Source of the DNA: DASYXT01 sp035934555 | GTDB lineage: Bacteria > Verrucomicrobiota > Verrucomicrobiia > Limisphaerales > UBA8199 | Direction: 5' to 3' | Assembly: GCA_035934555.1 (NCBI GenBank) | Contig: DASYXT010000141.1 | Location: 62,001 to 126,000 of the forward strand | DNA length: 64,000 nucleotides | Shown here: positions 44,064-52,520 of the stretch, one piece after another | How positions within the stretch are numbered: the first letter of the stretch is position 1 | Layout of the letters: each line of letters opens with the position of its first letter | The notes under the pieces: model-generated | The model's input: only the letters and a program-made list of their open reading frames with translations | Told to the model about the DNA's origin: nothing | Databases searched by the model: none | Program-made: the position numbers and the translations under genes

Positions 44064-45437
44064 GTGGATGCCTCAGCCACAGTGTTGTATCGCCTCTTAC
44101 GCTGGGTACTCAGGTTAGCCCTGGGATTCTATTTCCGGCGCGTGGAACGGTTCCACCTCGAGCGTGTGCCAGCAAGTGGCCCCGTTTTGTTCGTCTCCAA
44201 CCATCCCAATTCGCTCACCGATTCCTTCCTGATTGGCGCCGCCGTACCGCGTAAGGTCAACTTTGTCGCCACCGTTCAACTCTTCCGCTGGGCGCCATTG
44301 AAATGGCTGCTCACCCGTTGCGGAGTTATCCCGATTAACCGCCTCAAGGATGACCCCCACGCGATGCGTACCGTGGCCGGGACCTTCGCTGCCTGCTTTC
44401 GTGTGCTCCAAGCGGGCGAAGCAGTGGGCATCTTTCCTGAGGGTATCACGTACGAAGATTCGCAGCTCAAGGAGATCAAAACCGGCGCAGCCCGCATCGC
44501 GCTCGAGTTCGAGGCTGCCCACGACGGCAAAGGTGGCCTGCACATTGTCCCCGTTGGCCTCTCCTACTCGGCGAAGGAACGCTACCGCAGTGATGTGCTT
44601 CTGCACTTCGGGGAACCGCTTGCGGCCGCCGACTTTCTGACGGGCTATCCCGAACACCGCAAAGACGCCATTGCACGGCTGACGGGGGAGCTGGAAAATC
44701 GCCTGCAGCATCTGATCCTGCATTTGCCCGAACTCGAGCGCCAACGGGTTGTCGCGGGCGTGAAGCGGCTTTACCTTGATCACCTCAGGATCGGCAACAC
44801 GGTAATTCATGAACCGGTGCCGCTTCGAACCGAGGAACTGCTGCTAACCCAAAGAATTGCCGAGGTCGTCAGCCAGGTGTATGGGAAGGAGCCGGAGGCC
44901 GCCTCCGCGTTTGCGGCTCGACTGCAGTCCTACGAGCACACTTTGGAGCGCCTGCGGATTTCTGATGCGCAGGTGGCGCTATTCCCCAAACCGAGACAAT
45001 TATGGCTGCACACGTTGTCCTGGAGCCTGCTGGCGCTCGTCGGCGCCCCTGTCGCCCTCTACGGCTGGGCCCATCGTGCGATTCCCTTTCTGATTGTTCG
45101 TTGGGCCGCATACCGGTTCCCAGAACCCGGCAAACGCAAAGCCCAGGCCTCCACCGCCACCCTCATCGCGGGTGTAGCGGCTTTCAGTCTGTTCTACACC
45201 GCTTATGTCGCGCTGTTCCACCAGTTCTTCGGGTGGCCCGTAACGCTGTGGTACGGCCTGTCGCTCCCTCCCGCCAGCCTCTTTGCCCATTATTACGTTC
45301 GCAATTTGAGCCGGCTCGCGCAAAACCTGCGGGTCTCGTGGATTCTGCTGCGTGCGCCCGTGGCGGGTCGCGGGCTGCTGGCCAAACGCACGGAATTGAT
45401 TGCGGAAATTGAACATATCCGACGTCTCCATGCCTGA
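44064..45437 (+). CDS. PlsC-like acyltransferase with C-terminal membrane segments
   Basis: The 457-residue protein has a glycerophosphate-acyltransferase domain at about 30-240: VSNHPNSLTDSFLIG gives the H-x4-D catalytic motif, GVIPINRL the second block, and IFPEGITYED the third. From about 310 on, hydrophobic helices follow (LWLHTLSWSLLALVGAPVAL; ATLIAGVAAFSLFYTAYVAL; VTLWYGLSLPPASLFAHYYV). It probably moves an acyl chain onto a glycerolipid or glycolipid. The start is GTG at 44064. It follows the glycosyltransferase and overlaps the SET gene by 8 bases, so the three are likely one operon. Confidence 0.85.
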   Translation: MDASATVLYRLLRWVLRLALGFYFRRVERFHLERVPASGPVLFVSNHPNSLTDSFLIGAAVPRKVNFVATVQLFRWAPLKWLLTRCGVIPINRLKDDPHAMRTVAGTFAACFRVLQAGEAVGIFPEGITYEDSQLKEIKTGAARIALEFEAAHDGKGGLHIVPVGLSYSAKERYRSDVLLHFGEPLAAADFLTGYPEHRKDAIARLTGELENRLQHLILHLPELERQRVVAGVKRLYLDHLRIGNTVIHEPVPLRTEELLLTQRIAEVVSQVYGKEPEAASAFAARLQSYEHTLERLRISDAQVALFPKPRQLWLHTLSWSLLALVGAPVALYGWAHRAIPFLIVRWAAYRFPEPGKRKAQASTATLIAGVAAFSLFYTAYVALFHQFFGWPVTLWYGLSLPPASLFAHYYVRNLSRLAQNLRVSWILLRAPVAGRGLLAKRTELIAEIEHIRRLHA

Positions 45438-45930
45438 GCCGCAGTCCATGCAAACGCCTTTGACCGAGCCGACGCAGTGGGTGCGATTCTGCTCCTCGCC
45501 CATCCACGGTCAGGGCGCATTCGCCTTACGGAACATCCCCTCCGGCACGCGCATCCTCGAATATATCGGCGAGCGCATCCGTGCCGACCAGGCCGTCGAA
45601 CAGTGCCGCCAAAAGAATGAATCTATCTTCGGCCTGGACGAGGGCTGGTTCATCGATGGCAATGTGCCGTGGAACCCCGCACGCTTGCTCAATCACAGTT
45701 GCGCTCCGAATTGCCAAGCCACACTGGACGCGCAGCGGATTTGGCTCACCGCCCTGCGCGATATCGCCCCGGGCGAGGAGTTGACTTTCAACTACAGCTA
45801 CGACCTCGAGGATTATCGCGACTACCCTTGCCGCTGCGGTTCCCCCAATTGCGTCGGGTATATCGTCGCCGAAGAATTCTTTGAGTACGTCCGGGGCCGG
45901 GGGCGTGCCGCAACCGACCTCAAAGATTGA
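45430..45930 (+). CDS. SET-domain protein lysine methyltransferase
   Basis: The 166-residue protein is a compact SET domain: GQGAFALRNIPSGTRILEYIG at the start (28-47), the pseudoknot segment LLNHSCAPNCQA at 86-97, LTFNYSYD at 118-125 with the catalytic Tyr, and a post-SET-like CRCGSPNCVG at 134-143 whose Cys can bind zinc. SET enzymes pass a methyl group from S-adenosylmethionine to lysine; bacterial substrates include histone-like and ribosomal proteins. The ATG at 45430 overlaps the acyltransferase end by 8 bases. Its 3' end overlaps the convergent pyrophosphorylase gene by 11 bases. The substrate is unknown. Confidence 0.9.
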   Translation: MPEPQSMQTPLTEPTQWVRFCSSPIHGQGAFALRNIPSGTRILEYIGERIRADQAVEQCRQKNESIFGLDEGWFIDGNVPWNPARLLNHSCAPNCQATLDAQRIWLTALRDIAPGEELTFNYSYDLEDYRDYPCRCGSPNCVGYIVAEEFFEYVRGRGRAATDLKD

Positions 45931-47329
45931 TCTCGCAATCGGTGTAAGTCCCGGGCGCAATTTCCTTTCGTGTCGCCGATGGGTTCTTTATGGACACCCG
46001 CCCGATGAAGACGTTGTCGTTGCGAAACGCTACCGGCCCCCGCACCACCAGTTCCCGGCAGGCTTGCAAGGACGGCACGCCCTTTACCAGCGCAGCCGTC
46101 AATTGGTCCACCAATTTGTAGTGGCTCGCCTCCAGGTCAATCGTTGGCGGCGAAACGTTGGCGCGCGATAGAAGAAGCCGCCAGTCTTCTGTCACTCGGT
46201 ATGCATCCGAGCGTACCGCCAGCAGGTCGGCCGTCGTTTTGACCGGCGCAAAACGTTCTCTGGGCACCACTACAGCCCCAGCACCGTCAAAACATTCGAT
46301 GGCGGCGCCCATGGCCGTTTCCAACTGAAAAACCTCAGGCGATTTCTTGTCTCGTGGATCGACAGTCTTTCGGTTGGTGATTAAGGGCAGCGGCACCAGG
46401 CCGCCATGCCGTTCCAGTAACGCTTGCAGCGCGTCCAACCGGATCCAGAGATTGTTGGTATTAAAAAACCGATGGCGCGTTGTGTCCTGAAACGCGGGCA
46501 TATCCTGCTCGGGACATTGAGCGGCTTCACGCAATATCAGCTTATCTCCGCGCTGGGCCAGGTGACCGCCCTTGCGATCCGCCGCCGTGCGCTCGGCGAC
46601 CTCCATCAGGAATGGCCGGCCTGAGGCGGCAAAAAAGCCGAGCAACTCCAGGTCCAAACTCGCGCCGAGATTGTCCGCATTCGACACGAACATAAAGCGC
46701 CTGCCAGCCGCCAGTAATCGCTTAAGCCAGCCGGAACCCACCAACGAAGGGTAAAGATCTCCATGACCAGGCGGGCACCATTCCAGTTGCGGATTCGCGG
46801 GCCAGGAAACCGGTCCCAGGCTGCCGGCATCGACCTTCGGCACCTGGTTTTGCATTAGTTCCAGAGACTCGGCCGGCCCAAGCTCGGGATAGCGCGCGAG
46901 AAATTTCAGCGTGTCCCCGCTGGTGGAAAAGCTGTTCATGAGGAGGAAACAAACGGGGGCGCCGTATCGCTGCCGAACCCAGAGCATTTGCCGGGCGATG
47001 AAATCCAGGAACGTCAACCCGTCCTTCACCTCCAGCAATGTCTTGGCTCGCTCCAGCCCCATGCTGGTCCCCAAGCCGCCATTGAGTTTAACCACTGAAA
47101 CCTGAGCCAACAGCGAGGGCTCGATTGCCCCGCTCCTCGAGATTTCCTGCAGGCGCGGTAGATTCTGTACCGGCTGAATGCTCGTCTCCGGCAGCAGCCC
47201 GTGGTCGCCAACTGCGAGCTTCTGGTAATTGTGCCCGAAGGCCCGGATGGCGGCCTGGCTCAAGCCCGCCGCTTGCATCTTCCCAACGAACTCCGACAAC
47301 CGCGATGGCTCTGTAAACATTGGCGGCAT
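45920..47329 (-). CDS. UDP-glucose pyrophosphorylase, eukaryotic type (UDPGP family)
   Basis: The 469-residue protein should make UDP-glucose from UTP and glucose-1-phosphate. LNGGLGTSMGLERAKTLLEV (82-101) is the signature nucleotide-binding loop of the UDPGP family; the bacterial GalU type differs. FVSNADNLGASLD gives the uridine-binding strand, and FNTNNLWIRLDAL and RFAPVKTTADLLAVRSDAY belong to the same family. The C-terminus holds the short left-handed beta-helix. UDP-glucose could feed the glycolipid glycosyltransferase two genes away. The 3' end overlaps the SET gene by 11 bases in convergent orientation. Confidence 0.88.
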   Translation of the reverse strand: MPPMFTEPSRLSEFVGKMQAAGLSQAAIRAFGHNYQKLAVGDHGLLPETSIQPVQNLPRLQEISRSGAIEPSLLAQVSVVKLNGGLGTSMGLERAKTLLEVKDGLTFLDFIARQMLWVRQRYGAPVCFLLMNSFSTSGDTLKFLARYPELGPAESLELMQNQVPKVDAGSLGPVSWPANPQLEWCPPGHGDLYPSLVGSGWLKRLLAAGRRFMFVSNADNLGASLDLELLGFFAASGRPFLMEVAERTAADRKGGHLAQRGDKLILREAAQCPEQDMPAFQDTTRHRFFNTNNLWIRLDALQALLERHGGLVPLPLITNRKTVDPRDKKSPEVFQLETAMGAAIECFDGAGAVVVPRERFAPVKTTADLLAVRSDAYRVTEDWRLLLSRANVSPPTIDLEASHYKLVDQLTAALVKGVPSLQACRELVVRGPVAFRNDNVFIGRVSIKNPSATRKEIAPGTYTDCEINL

Positions 47330-47438
47330 CGTATCACCGCGCGGTGCCTTTGAAAACTACCGGGACTTTCCCCGGGACGCTTTTTCAGCCCCGCCCCGAT
47401 TGTGTCCTGCCCATAACGGGTGCAAGATAGCCACGGTT

Positions 47439-47645
47439 ATGAAATTGTTATTGTCGTCTTCGGATCCACGCCAAATTGAATTCGTCCGGAGGGACTTGAG
47501 CAAGGCGGGCATCGCTTATGAAAGTCGGCACTTGGGTGGCCACGATGATGGCTCGGGCATTCCGGTGTATCCCGAACTGTGGATCAAGCGTACCGATGAT
47601 TACCCACGCGCGGCGCGGGTCCTGGCCCGCCGTCAAGGCCAGTAG
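47439..47645 (+). CDS. DUF2007-like small protein
   Basis: The 68-residue protein (MKLLLSSSDPRQIEFVRRDL, then SKAGIAYESRH) has a beta-alpha-beta pattern ending in PELWIKRTDDYPRAARVLA, as in the DUF2007 (putative signal-transducing) family, which shows a ferredoxin-like fold. The ATG at 47439 gives the family length; the open frame runs upstream without likeness to the family. It is divergent from the pyrophosphorylase gene and converges with the thioredoxin-like gene. Function unknown. Confidence 0.65.
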   Translation: MKLLLSSSDPRQIEFVRRDLSKAGIAYESRHLGGHDDGSGIPVYPELWIKRTDDYPRAARVLARRQGQ

Positions 47646-47698
47646 AGTCCTTGCCGATTGAACCTCCGGGCCAATCCGTTCGAGCCGGCGAAGGCGGC

Positions 47699-48484
47699 CT
47701 ACTGCTCCTTTTGTCCCCGCTCCAAAATCCCCTGCAGCTTCGCCTGCGTGAGAACCGCCGGATGCCCCTGATACCGGACTACCCCGCCGGCATCCATCAG
47801 CATCACGCAGGGCACGCTGGTGATGCCCGCGTCATTTCGTAAGCGCGATTTCGTGTCCACTGCCAGCGGGAACTGCGCACTCGTTGCGGCATCCTCGACC
47901 GCCGATTCAGATTCTGAACTGAGCCCAACCACAACCAGCTTGTCTGCAAATTTTTTCTGCAACGAGTTCAAGTCCGGGATCACTTTCCGGCAGGGCATGC
48001 TCCAGGGCGCCCAAAAAACCACCAACACCGCTTTGCCTTCCAAATCAGGCTTGTCACCCAGCCACTTCTCGACGCTCAACTTGGGGGCGTTCTTGCCCAG
48101 AAGGGATTTCTCGGAAACCGGGTCCACCAGGCTCTCCTCGGAAGTCGAAACCTTCACGGGCTTTTTCGGAGCCGCGGCCGCGATTTGCGCCGCCAGACCC
48201 TGCTGGTACCGCGCATCGTTTGCCATTTGCTCGCGCTCAGCGTCACTTGCGGCTTTAGGATCATAATGAAAGCGCTGCTGCAACTCGGGGCTCAACAACT
48301 TTAATTTTACGTTCGCGATCCCCTGATCATGCGTGAAATACAGGTCGGTCGCATTGGCCCCCAGCACAACCACGTGCGTGTAGGTCGTGTAACCAGCGGT
48401 CAAGGAATCCAGCTTTACCTCGGCGGCTTCCAGAGCGCACCCGAGTACGACCGCGGCCACGCACACCATTGAGCGAAGAGTCAT
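47699..48484 (-). CDS. Exported TlpA-like thioredoxin-fold protein, altered active site
   Basis: The 261-residue protein has a signal peptide (MTLRSMVCVAAVVLGCALEA), a region of about 110 residues of unknown kind, and a TlpA/redoxin domain from about 125. The active site reads WAPWSMPCRKVIP (158-170): the first Cys of WCxxC is replaced by Ser (S162), leaving C165. The cis-Pro strand reads SVPCVMLMD and brings another Cys nearby. It thus cannot work as an ordinary dithiol oxidoreductase; a one-Cys mechanism or a non-redox role is possible. It stands alone, followed downstream by the convergent DUF2007-like gene. Confidence 0.82.
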   Translation of the reverse strand: MTLRSMVCVAAVVLGCALEAAEVKLDSLTAGYTTYTHVVVLGANATDLYFTHDQGIANVKLKLLSPELQQRFHYDPKAASDAEREQMANDARYQQGLAAQIAAAAPKKPVKVSTSEESLVDPVSEKSLLGKNAPKLSVEKWLGDKPDLEGKAVLVVFWAPWSMPCRKVIPDLNSLQKKFADKLVVVGLSSESESAVEDAATSAQFPLAVDTKSRLRNDAGITSVPCVMLMDAGGVVRYQGHPAVLTQAKLQGILERGQKEQ

Positions 48485-48623
48485 TGCGCAGGTATGCCAC
48501 GTCTCACTTTCGCTGGCAAGCTCTGTCTAGGGTATTTACCCCATTCGCACCGGGGCTTGGACTTGGTAGAAATAGAGCGCTCGAACAATCGACTCAAAAG
48601 GGGGATGACTGTTTAGGAAGACA

Positions 48624-48667
48624 ACGAGAGCGGCCTGCGCCTGGGCCGCTCTCGTCTTTTCTTTTAT
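48624..48667 (+). terminator. Strong intrinsic terminator, plus-strand orientation
   Basis: ACGAGAGCGGCC at 48624-48635 pairs exactly with GGCCGCTCTCGT at 48644-48655; the loop is 8 bases, and TCTTTTCTTTTAT follows. As an intrinsic terminator it works for plus-strand transcripts. Yet both flanking genes lie on the minus strand. For the minus strand the T-run would come before the stem as an A-run, and TTGTCTTCC after the stem is a poor tract. Either it ends the ferritin-like mRNA weakly or it ends an unannotated plus-strand RNA that starts within about 48485-48620. Confidence 0.7.
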
Positions 48668-49194
48668 CCTACAATCTTGCTCAGCAAACCTTCCTTCTGC
48701 TTTGTGTTGTGCCGCATGGCCTCCGCATTGCGATATTGCTCGGCCAGGTGACTCAGTTTCTCGTCCGCCTCTTTCTCTTCGCTAAGGTTTTGCTTGAGCA
48801 AAGCGGCCACCTGGCTCTTGCCCAATTCCTCCGCCCAGGTGCACAGGGTCCCATACGAGGCTATCTCGTAATGCTCCGCTTTCTGACCCGCCGCGATGAG
48901 CCCCGCGTCCAGTGCTGTGTTATCCCGAAACTCGCTGGCGACCGTTTCGCCTTCGTCAATGATCCCTTCCAGCCCTTTGCACGATTTGCGTCGCGGTTCT
49001 TCCCCCAACTCCCGGAACACCGTCTCCAGCCGGTTAACTTGGGTTCGGGTCTGTTCCCAATGCTCGTGGAAGGCGTGTTTAAGCTCTTCGGAAATGGCGC
49101 TTTTTTCCATCTCCGGCAGGGCCTTGACCAATTGCTGCTCACCGTCATACATGTCTTTGAGCTCCGTCAGGAAAAGTTTCTCCAAATCATTCAT
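48664..49194 (-). CDS. YciE/DUF892 ferritin-like protein
   Basis: The 176-residue protein begins MNDLEKLFLTELKDMYDGEQQLVKALPEM, the usual start of the YciE family, and has a four-helix ferritin-like bundle with Glu/His metal ligands (HEHWEQTR; AEHYEIASYGTLCTWA). A good ribosome-binding site (AAGGAG) precedes the ATG at 49192-49194, which decides the start against one eight codons upstream. YciE-type proteins accumulate under stress; their exact chemistry is unsettled. It is divergent from the sensor kinase gene. A strong hairpin follows directly. Confidence 0.88.
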   Translation of the reverse strand: MNDLEKLFLTELKDMYDGEQQLVKALPEMEKSAISEELKHAFHEHWEQTRTQVNRLETVFRELGEEPRRKSCKGLEGIIDEGETVASEFRDNTALDAGLIAAGQKAEHYEIASYGTLCTWAEELGKSQVAALLKQNLSEEKEADEKLSHLAEQYRNAEAMRHNTKQKEGLLSKIVG

Positions 49195-49272
49195 ACAATT
49201 ACTCCTTTGAAGTACCATGGCTCACAGGCAGGGAAACGCAAGTGCGAGTTCAGCGCCGCACGTCCTGCCCCA

Positions 49273-49354
49273 GGAGCGCGGAGATTCCTGTCGGCAGCAA
49301 ATCCAAGCCGTGCTGGCATTCGGACGCTGCTGCGGACAGGAATATCCGCGCTCC
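49273..49354. repeat. REP-like palindromic element, copy E
   Basis: The left arm GGAGCGCGGAGATTCCTGTC at 49273-49292 pairs with GACAGGAATATCCGCGCTCC at 49335-49354 with few mismatches, and GGCAGCAA / TGCTGCGG flank the centre. It is the ATTCCTGTC variant of the family, also found as part of copy F. It lies upstream of the sensor kinase start. Confidence 0.75.
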
Positions 49355-49441
49355 GCCCGCCGCGCTCCAACCTACCTCCGTCCTCCCTTCTTTGTTTGCC
49401 ATGCCCCGTCGCTCCGTTACTCTGCGCATCGTGCCGTGAAA

Positions 49442-52400
49442 ATGTTTTGCGCCGCGACGAACCTGCTCCCGCTCGGCTTCACGGCCGTGCTCCTGGCGGC
49501 CAATGGACGCGTGGCGCTGCATGGGGGCCAAGTCGCCACAAACGACCCTGGCCCAGCCGAGCAACTGGTCTTCCGCTCCTGGGGGACCGAAGCCGGCTTG
49601 CCCCATAACACTGTCAACGCGATCGTCCAAACTCGCGACGGCTATCTCTGGCTTGGCACCCGCGACGGCTTGGCCAGGTTCGATGGGCTCCACTTCACCG
49701 TCTTCGGCCTGCACGACGGCCTGCAGAGCGTCGAAGTCCAGGCCCTCTTCGAGGATTCCCAAGGCACACTCTGGATTGGCACCAGCGGCGGGGGGTTAAG
49801 CCGCAATGTTGCAGGCCGTGTCGAGACGGTGAAATTTCCCGAGCGCCTCGAAGGCAGCGACAGCGTCAGCGCCATTGCTGAAGACGGGGACCAGCGTTTG
49901 TGGATTGGCACGCCGGCCGGGCTGGTGCTGGCCGACCACGGCCAGTTTGTGCAAAGCAAAGAGCTGGCGCCCCTGGAACGCGCCGGCATCCGGGCGCTGC
50001 GCTACGATGGCCAGGGCGGCATGTGGATTGCCACCTTGGCCCGCGGATTGTTCGAGTTCCGCGATCACCGCCTTAGCCAATGCCTCGGCCCGCCCGCCTA
50101 TGAGCGCATCCTCGCTTATTGCCTGTTGAACGATTCCGCACAAAACTTGTGGGCGAGCATCGGCAACGGAACGTTGCTCTGCCGTCAATCCGACGGCTGG
50201 CACACTTTCACCGAAACCAACGGGCTGCCCTTCGCCTACATCACTTGCCTTGCCGAAGACGACTCGCACACGCTTTGGGCCGGCTCGCTCGACGATGGCT
50301 TGTATTGCTTCCATTCCGGCCACTTTTCTTCGGTTCGCAAAACACAGGGGTTGTCGGCCAATGATATCCGCTCGCTCTGCCTGGACCGCGAAGGGCACTT
50401 ATGGGTCGGCACCCGCACCGGCGGGCTGAACCGTCTCAGCCGGCGTAAACTGCTCAGCGTGGGGGCCGCGCAGGGGCTTACCAATGACTACACTCGTTCG
50501 GTTGCGGAAACGCGCGACGGTGTCCTTTGGGTCGGGACCACCGGCGGCGGCCTGTACCGCGGCAGCCTGGCCGGATTTACCTCCTTCGCCCCTTATTACG
50601 CAGCCGTGGACTCTGTTCTCGCTGCTCGCGACGGCAGCCTCTGGTGGGGGGCTTCGCGGGGGTTATTCCACCTGAGCGCGGGGACAATCCTGCAATACAC
50701 CAACGAACCCTGGCTCGGCTCGGCCGCAGTGACCGCGCTGGCGGAAGATACCAAAGGTGGGCTCTGGGCCGGAACTTCCGCCGGCCGTCTGGCTCATTAC
50801 GAGAACGGCACGTTCGGCGAATTCCCGCAACGTGTCGCGCGCGGCCCCATCACCAGCCTGGCCCAGGACCCAACCGGCCCGCTGTGGGTCGGTTCGATGG
50901 CCGGTGGGCTCCGGCGCATCGATCCCTCTGGCCCTCGTGTGGATGCCCTTACCAACCAACTCCCCAGCCTGGCCATCCGTACTCTGTATCTGGATCCGGA
51001 AAAAACTCTCTGGATCGGCACCGCCGGCGCCGGCCTGAGTTGCTATCGCAGCCGCCAGCTAACCACGTTCACCGCCGAGCAGGGTTTCCCCGCGCAAACC
51101 GTCGTGCAAATTGTCGAAGATGATCTCGGCTTCCTGTGGTTCGGGACCACCCGCGGGGTTCTTCGGGTGCGCAAGCAGGACCTGACGGCGCTGGCTTCCG
51201 GCGCGCGCTTGTTCCTGCATCCGCGGGCATTCGGTATCAATGAGGGCATGCCGGCGGAGGAATGCTCGAGCGGGTTCTGCCCGGCCGGCCTAAAAACCCG
51301 CGCCGGCCTGGTCTGCATCCCAACCGTCAAAGGCCTCGCCTTTTTCGATCCAGGCAATTTACAGACCAATTCGGCCCCGCCGACGGTTTCACTCGAGGAC
51401 ATCCTGGTGAACGGAAGCCCCCTCCACGCGGATTTTGAGGCGGCGACAAATCTGACAGAGCAGCAGCGCATCACTCTCGTGGGGGGGCGCGACCTCGAAA
51501 TTCATTACACCGGCATCAGCTTCGATTGCCCGGAAAAGCTTCGCTTTCGGTATCAGCTCGAGGGAGTGGACCGCGACTGGATCGAAGCCGGTGAGCGACG
51601 TACCGCATACTATCAGCACTTGCCGCCGGGTAAGTTTCTTTTCCGGGTGCTGGCCTGCAACGCTGATGGGGTATGGAGCACCGGCGGCCCCGCGCTGGCG
51701 GTGGTAGTTCAGCCGTATCTGTGGGAGACCACCTGGTTTCTCACACTGGTTGTTCTGGCTATCCTTGCGAGTGTCGCGCTGGCGAGCCGGCTAGTGGAAC
51801 GCCGGCGGTACCATGCCAGGCTAGCGCTCATCGAAACGCGCGCGGCGGTCGAGCGCGAGCGGCTGCGTATTTCCCAGGACATGCACGACGATCTCGGCAG
51901 TATCCTGACGCAGGTGTCGCAACTGAGCGACTTGGGCCAAAGTGAGACCGGCGACCCTCTGGCAGTCAAAAGCCAATTCGAGCGGATCGGCGACCAAGCG
52001 CGTGCCGCCGTTCAGGCGCTCGACGAAATTGTCTGGGCCACCAATCCAAAGAACGACAACCTCGCTCAATTCGCCGATTACATCTGCCGCTTCGCCGACG
52101 AATGGTTCGAAAACACCCGCGTCCGCTGTTGGCAGGAAGTCCCCACCGCCTTGCCCAGAATCCCGCTGACGGCTGACATTCGTCACAATGTGTTTTTGGC
52201 GATCAAAGAAGCCCTTACCAATGTCCTGAAGCACTCCGGCGCCACGGCCGTTTGGTTGCGCCTGACCCTCCGCCACGGGCAGGTATGCGTCACCATCGAG
52301 GACAATGGCCGTGGCCTCGAGCCGGCCAGGAGCCAGGCTGGTGGCAACGGCCTGGGGAACATGCGCAACCGCCTCGCCGAATCCGGAGGCCAAGTGGAAA

Positions 52401-52495
52401 TCAAAAGCGTTCCCGGCACGAGCATGACCGTCCAGTTCACGTTCCCATTGCCGGGGGCCGAGGACAGCCCTTCGCAGGGGGGCGTGCCACTCTAA
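49442..52495 (+). CDS. Sensor histidine kinase with two-component propeller and Y_Y_Y domain
   Basis: The protein of about 1017 residues starts with a signal peptide (MFCAATNLLPLGFTAVLLAA), followed by about 14 repeats of the two-component-propeller kind (WIGTSGGGL, LWVGTRTGGLNRL, DGYLWLGTRDGL), a Y_Y_Y domain (about 640-725), a membrane helix (about 760-782), and a HisKA_3/HATPase_c kinase. The phosphate-accepting His is H815 in SQDMHDDLGSIL; the ATP site has NVLKHSGAT and DNGRG. The propeller should bind an external ligand, often a polysaccharide. GTG at 49436 is an alternative start. The open frame reaches back through repeat E, where it is not protein-like. Its response regulator follows at once. 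Confidence 0.9.
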   Translation: MFCAATNLLPLGFTAVLLAANGRVALHGGQVATNDPGPAEQLVFRSWGTEAGLPHNTVNAIVQTRDGYLWLGTRDGLARFDGLHFTVFGLHDGLQSVEVQALFEDSQGTLWIGTSGGGLSRNVAGRVETVKFPERLEGSDSVSAIAEDGDQRLWIGTPAGLVLADHGQFVQSKELAPLERAGIRALRYDGQGGMWIATLARGLFEFRDHRLSQCLGPPAYERILAYCLLNDSAQNLWASIGNGTLLCRQSDGWHTFTETNGLPFAYITCLAEDDSHTLWAGSLDDGLYCFHSGHFSSVRKTQGLSANDIRSLCLDREGHLWVGTRTGGLNRLSRRKLLSVGAAQGLTNDYTRSVAETRDGVLWVGTTGGGLYRGSLAGFTSFAPYYAAVDSVLAARDGSLWWGASRGLFHLSAGTILQYTNEPWLGSAAVTALAEDTKGGLWAGTSAGRLAHYENGTFGEFPQRVARGPITSLAQDPTGPLWVGSMAGGLRRIDPSGPRVDALTNQLPSLAIRTLYLDPEKTLWIGTAGAGLSCYRSRQLTTFTAEQGFPAQTVVQIVEDDLGFLWFGTTRGVLRVRKQDLTALASGARLFLHPRAFGINEGMPAEECSSGFCPAGLKTRAGLVCIPTVKGLAFFDPGNLQTNSAPPTVSLEDILVNGSPLHADFEAATNLTEQQRITLVGGRDLEIHYTGISFDCPEKLRFRYQLEGVDRDWIEAGERRTAYYQHLPPGKFLFRVLACNADGVWSTGGPALAVVVQPYLWETTWFLTLVVLAILASVALASRLVERRRYHARLALIETRAAVERERLRISQDMHDDLGSILTQVSQLSDLGQSETGDPLAVKSQFERIGDQARAAVQALDEIVWATNPKNDNLAQFADYICRFADEWFENTRVRCWQEVPTALPRIPLTADIRHNVFLAIKEALTNVLKHSGATAVWLRLTLRHGQVCVTIEDNGRGLEPARSQAGGNGLGNMRNRLAESGGQVEIKSVPGTSMTVQFTFPLPGAEDSPSQGGVPL

Positions 52496-52499
52496 CATT

Positions 52500-52514
52500 A
52501 ATGTGGTATGGCGC
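52500..52514. promoter_or_regulatory. Motif shared with the 57.9 kb intergenic region
   Basis: AATGTGGTATGGCGC lies between the kinase stop and the regulator start. The same 15 bases occur at 57919-57933, where an inverted copy of TGTGGTATGG lies 39 bases away. Possibly a binding site of the NarL-type regulator encoded just downstream. Confidence 0.4.
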
Positions 52515-52520
52515 CTGGTT

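Noticed and set aside
49217..49441. Longer start for the propeller kinase
   Set aside because: The extra 75 residues are translated from a REP-like repeat and gap sequence, and a clean signal peptide begins at 49442.
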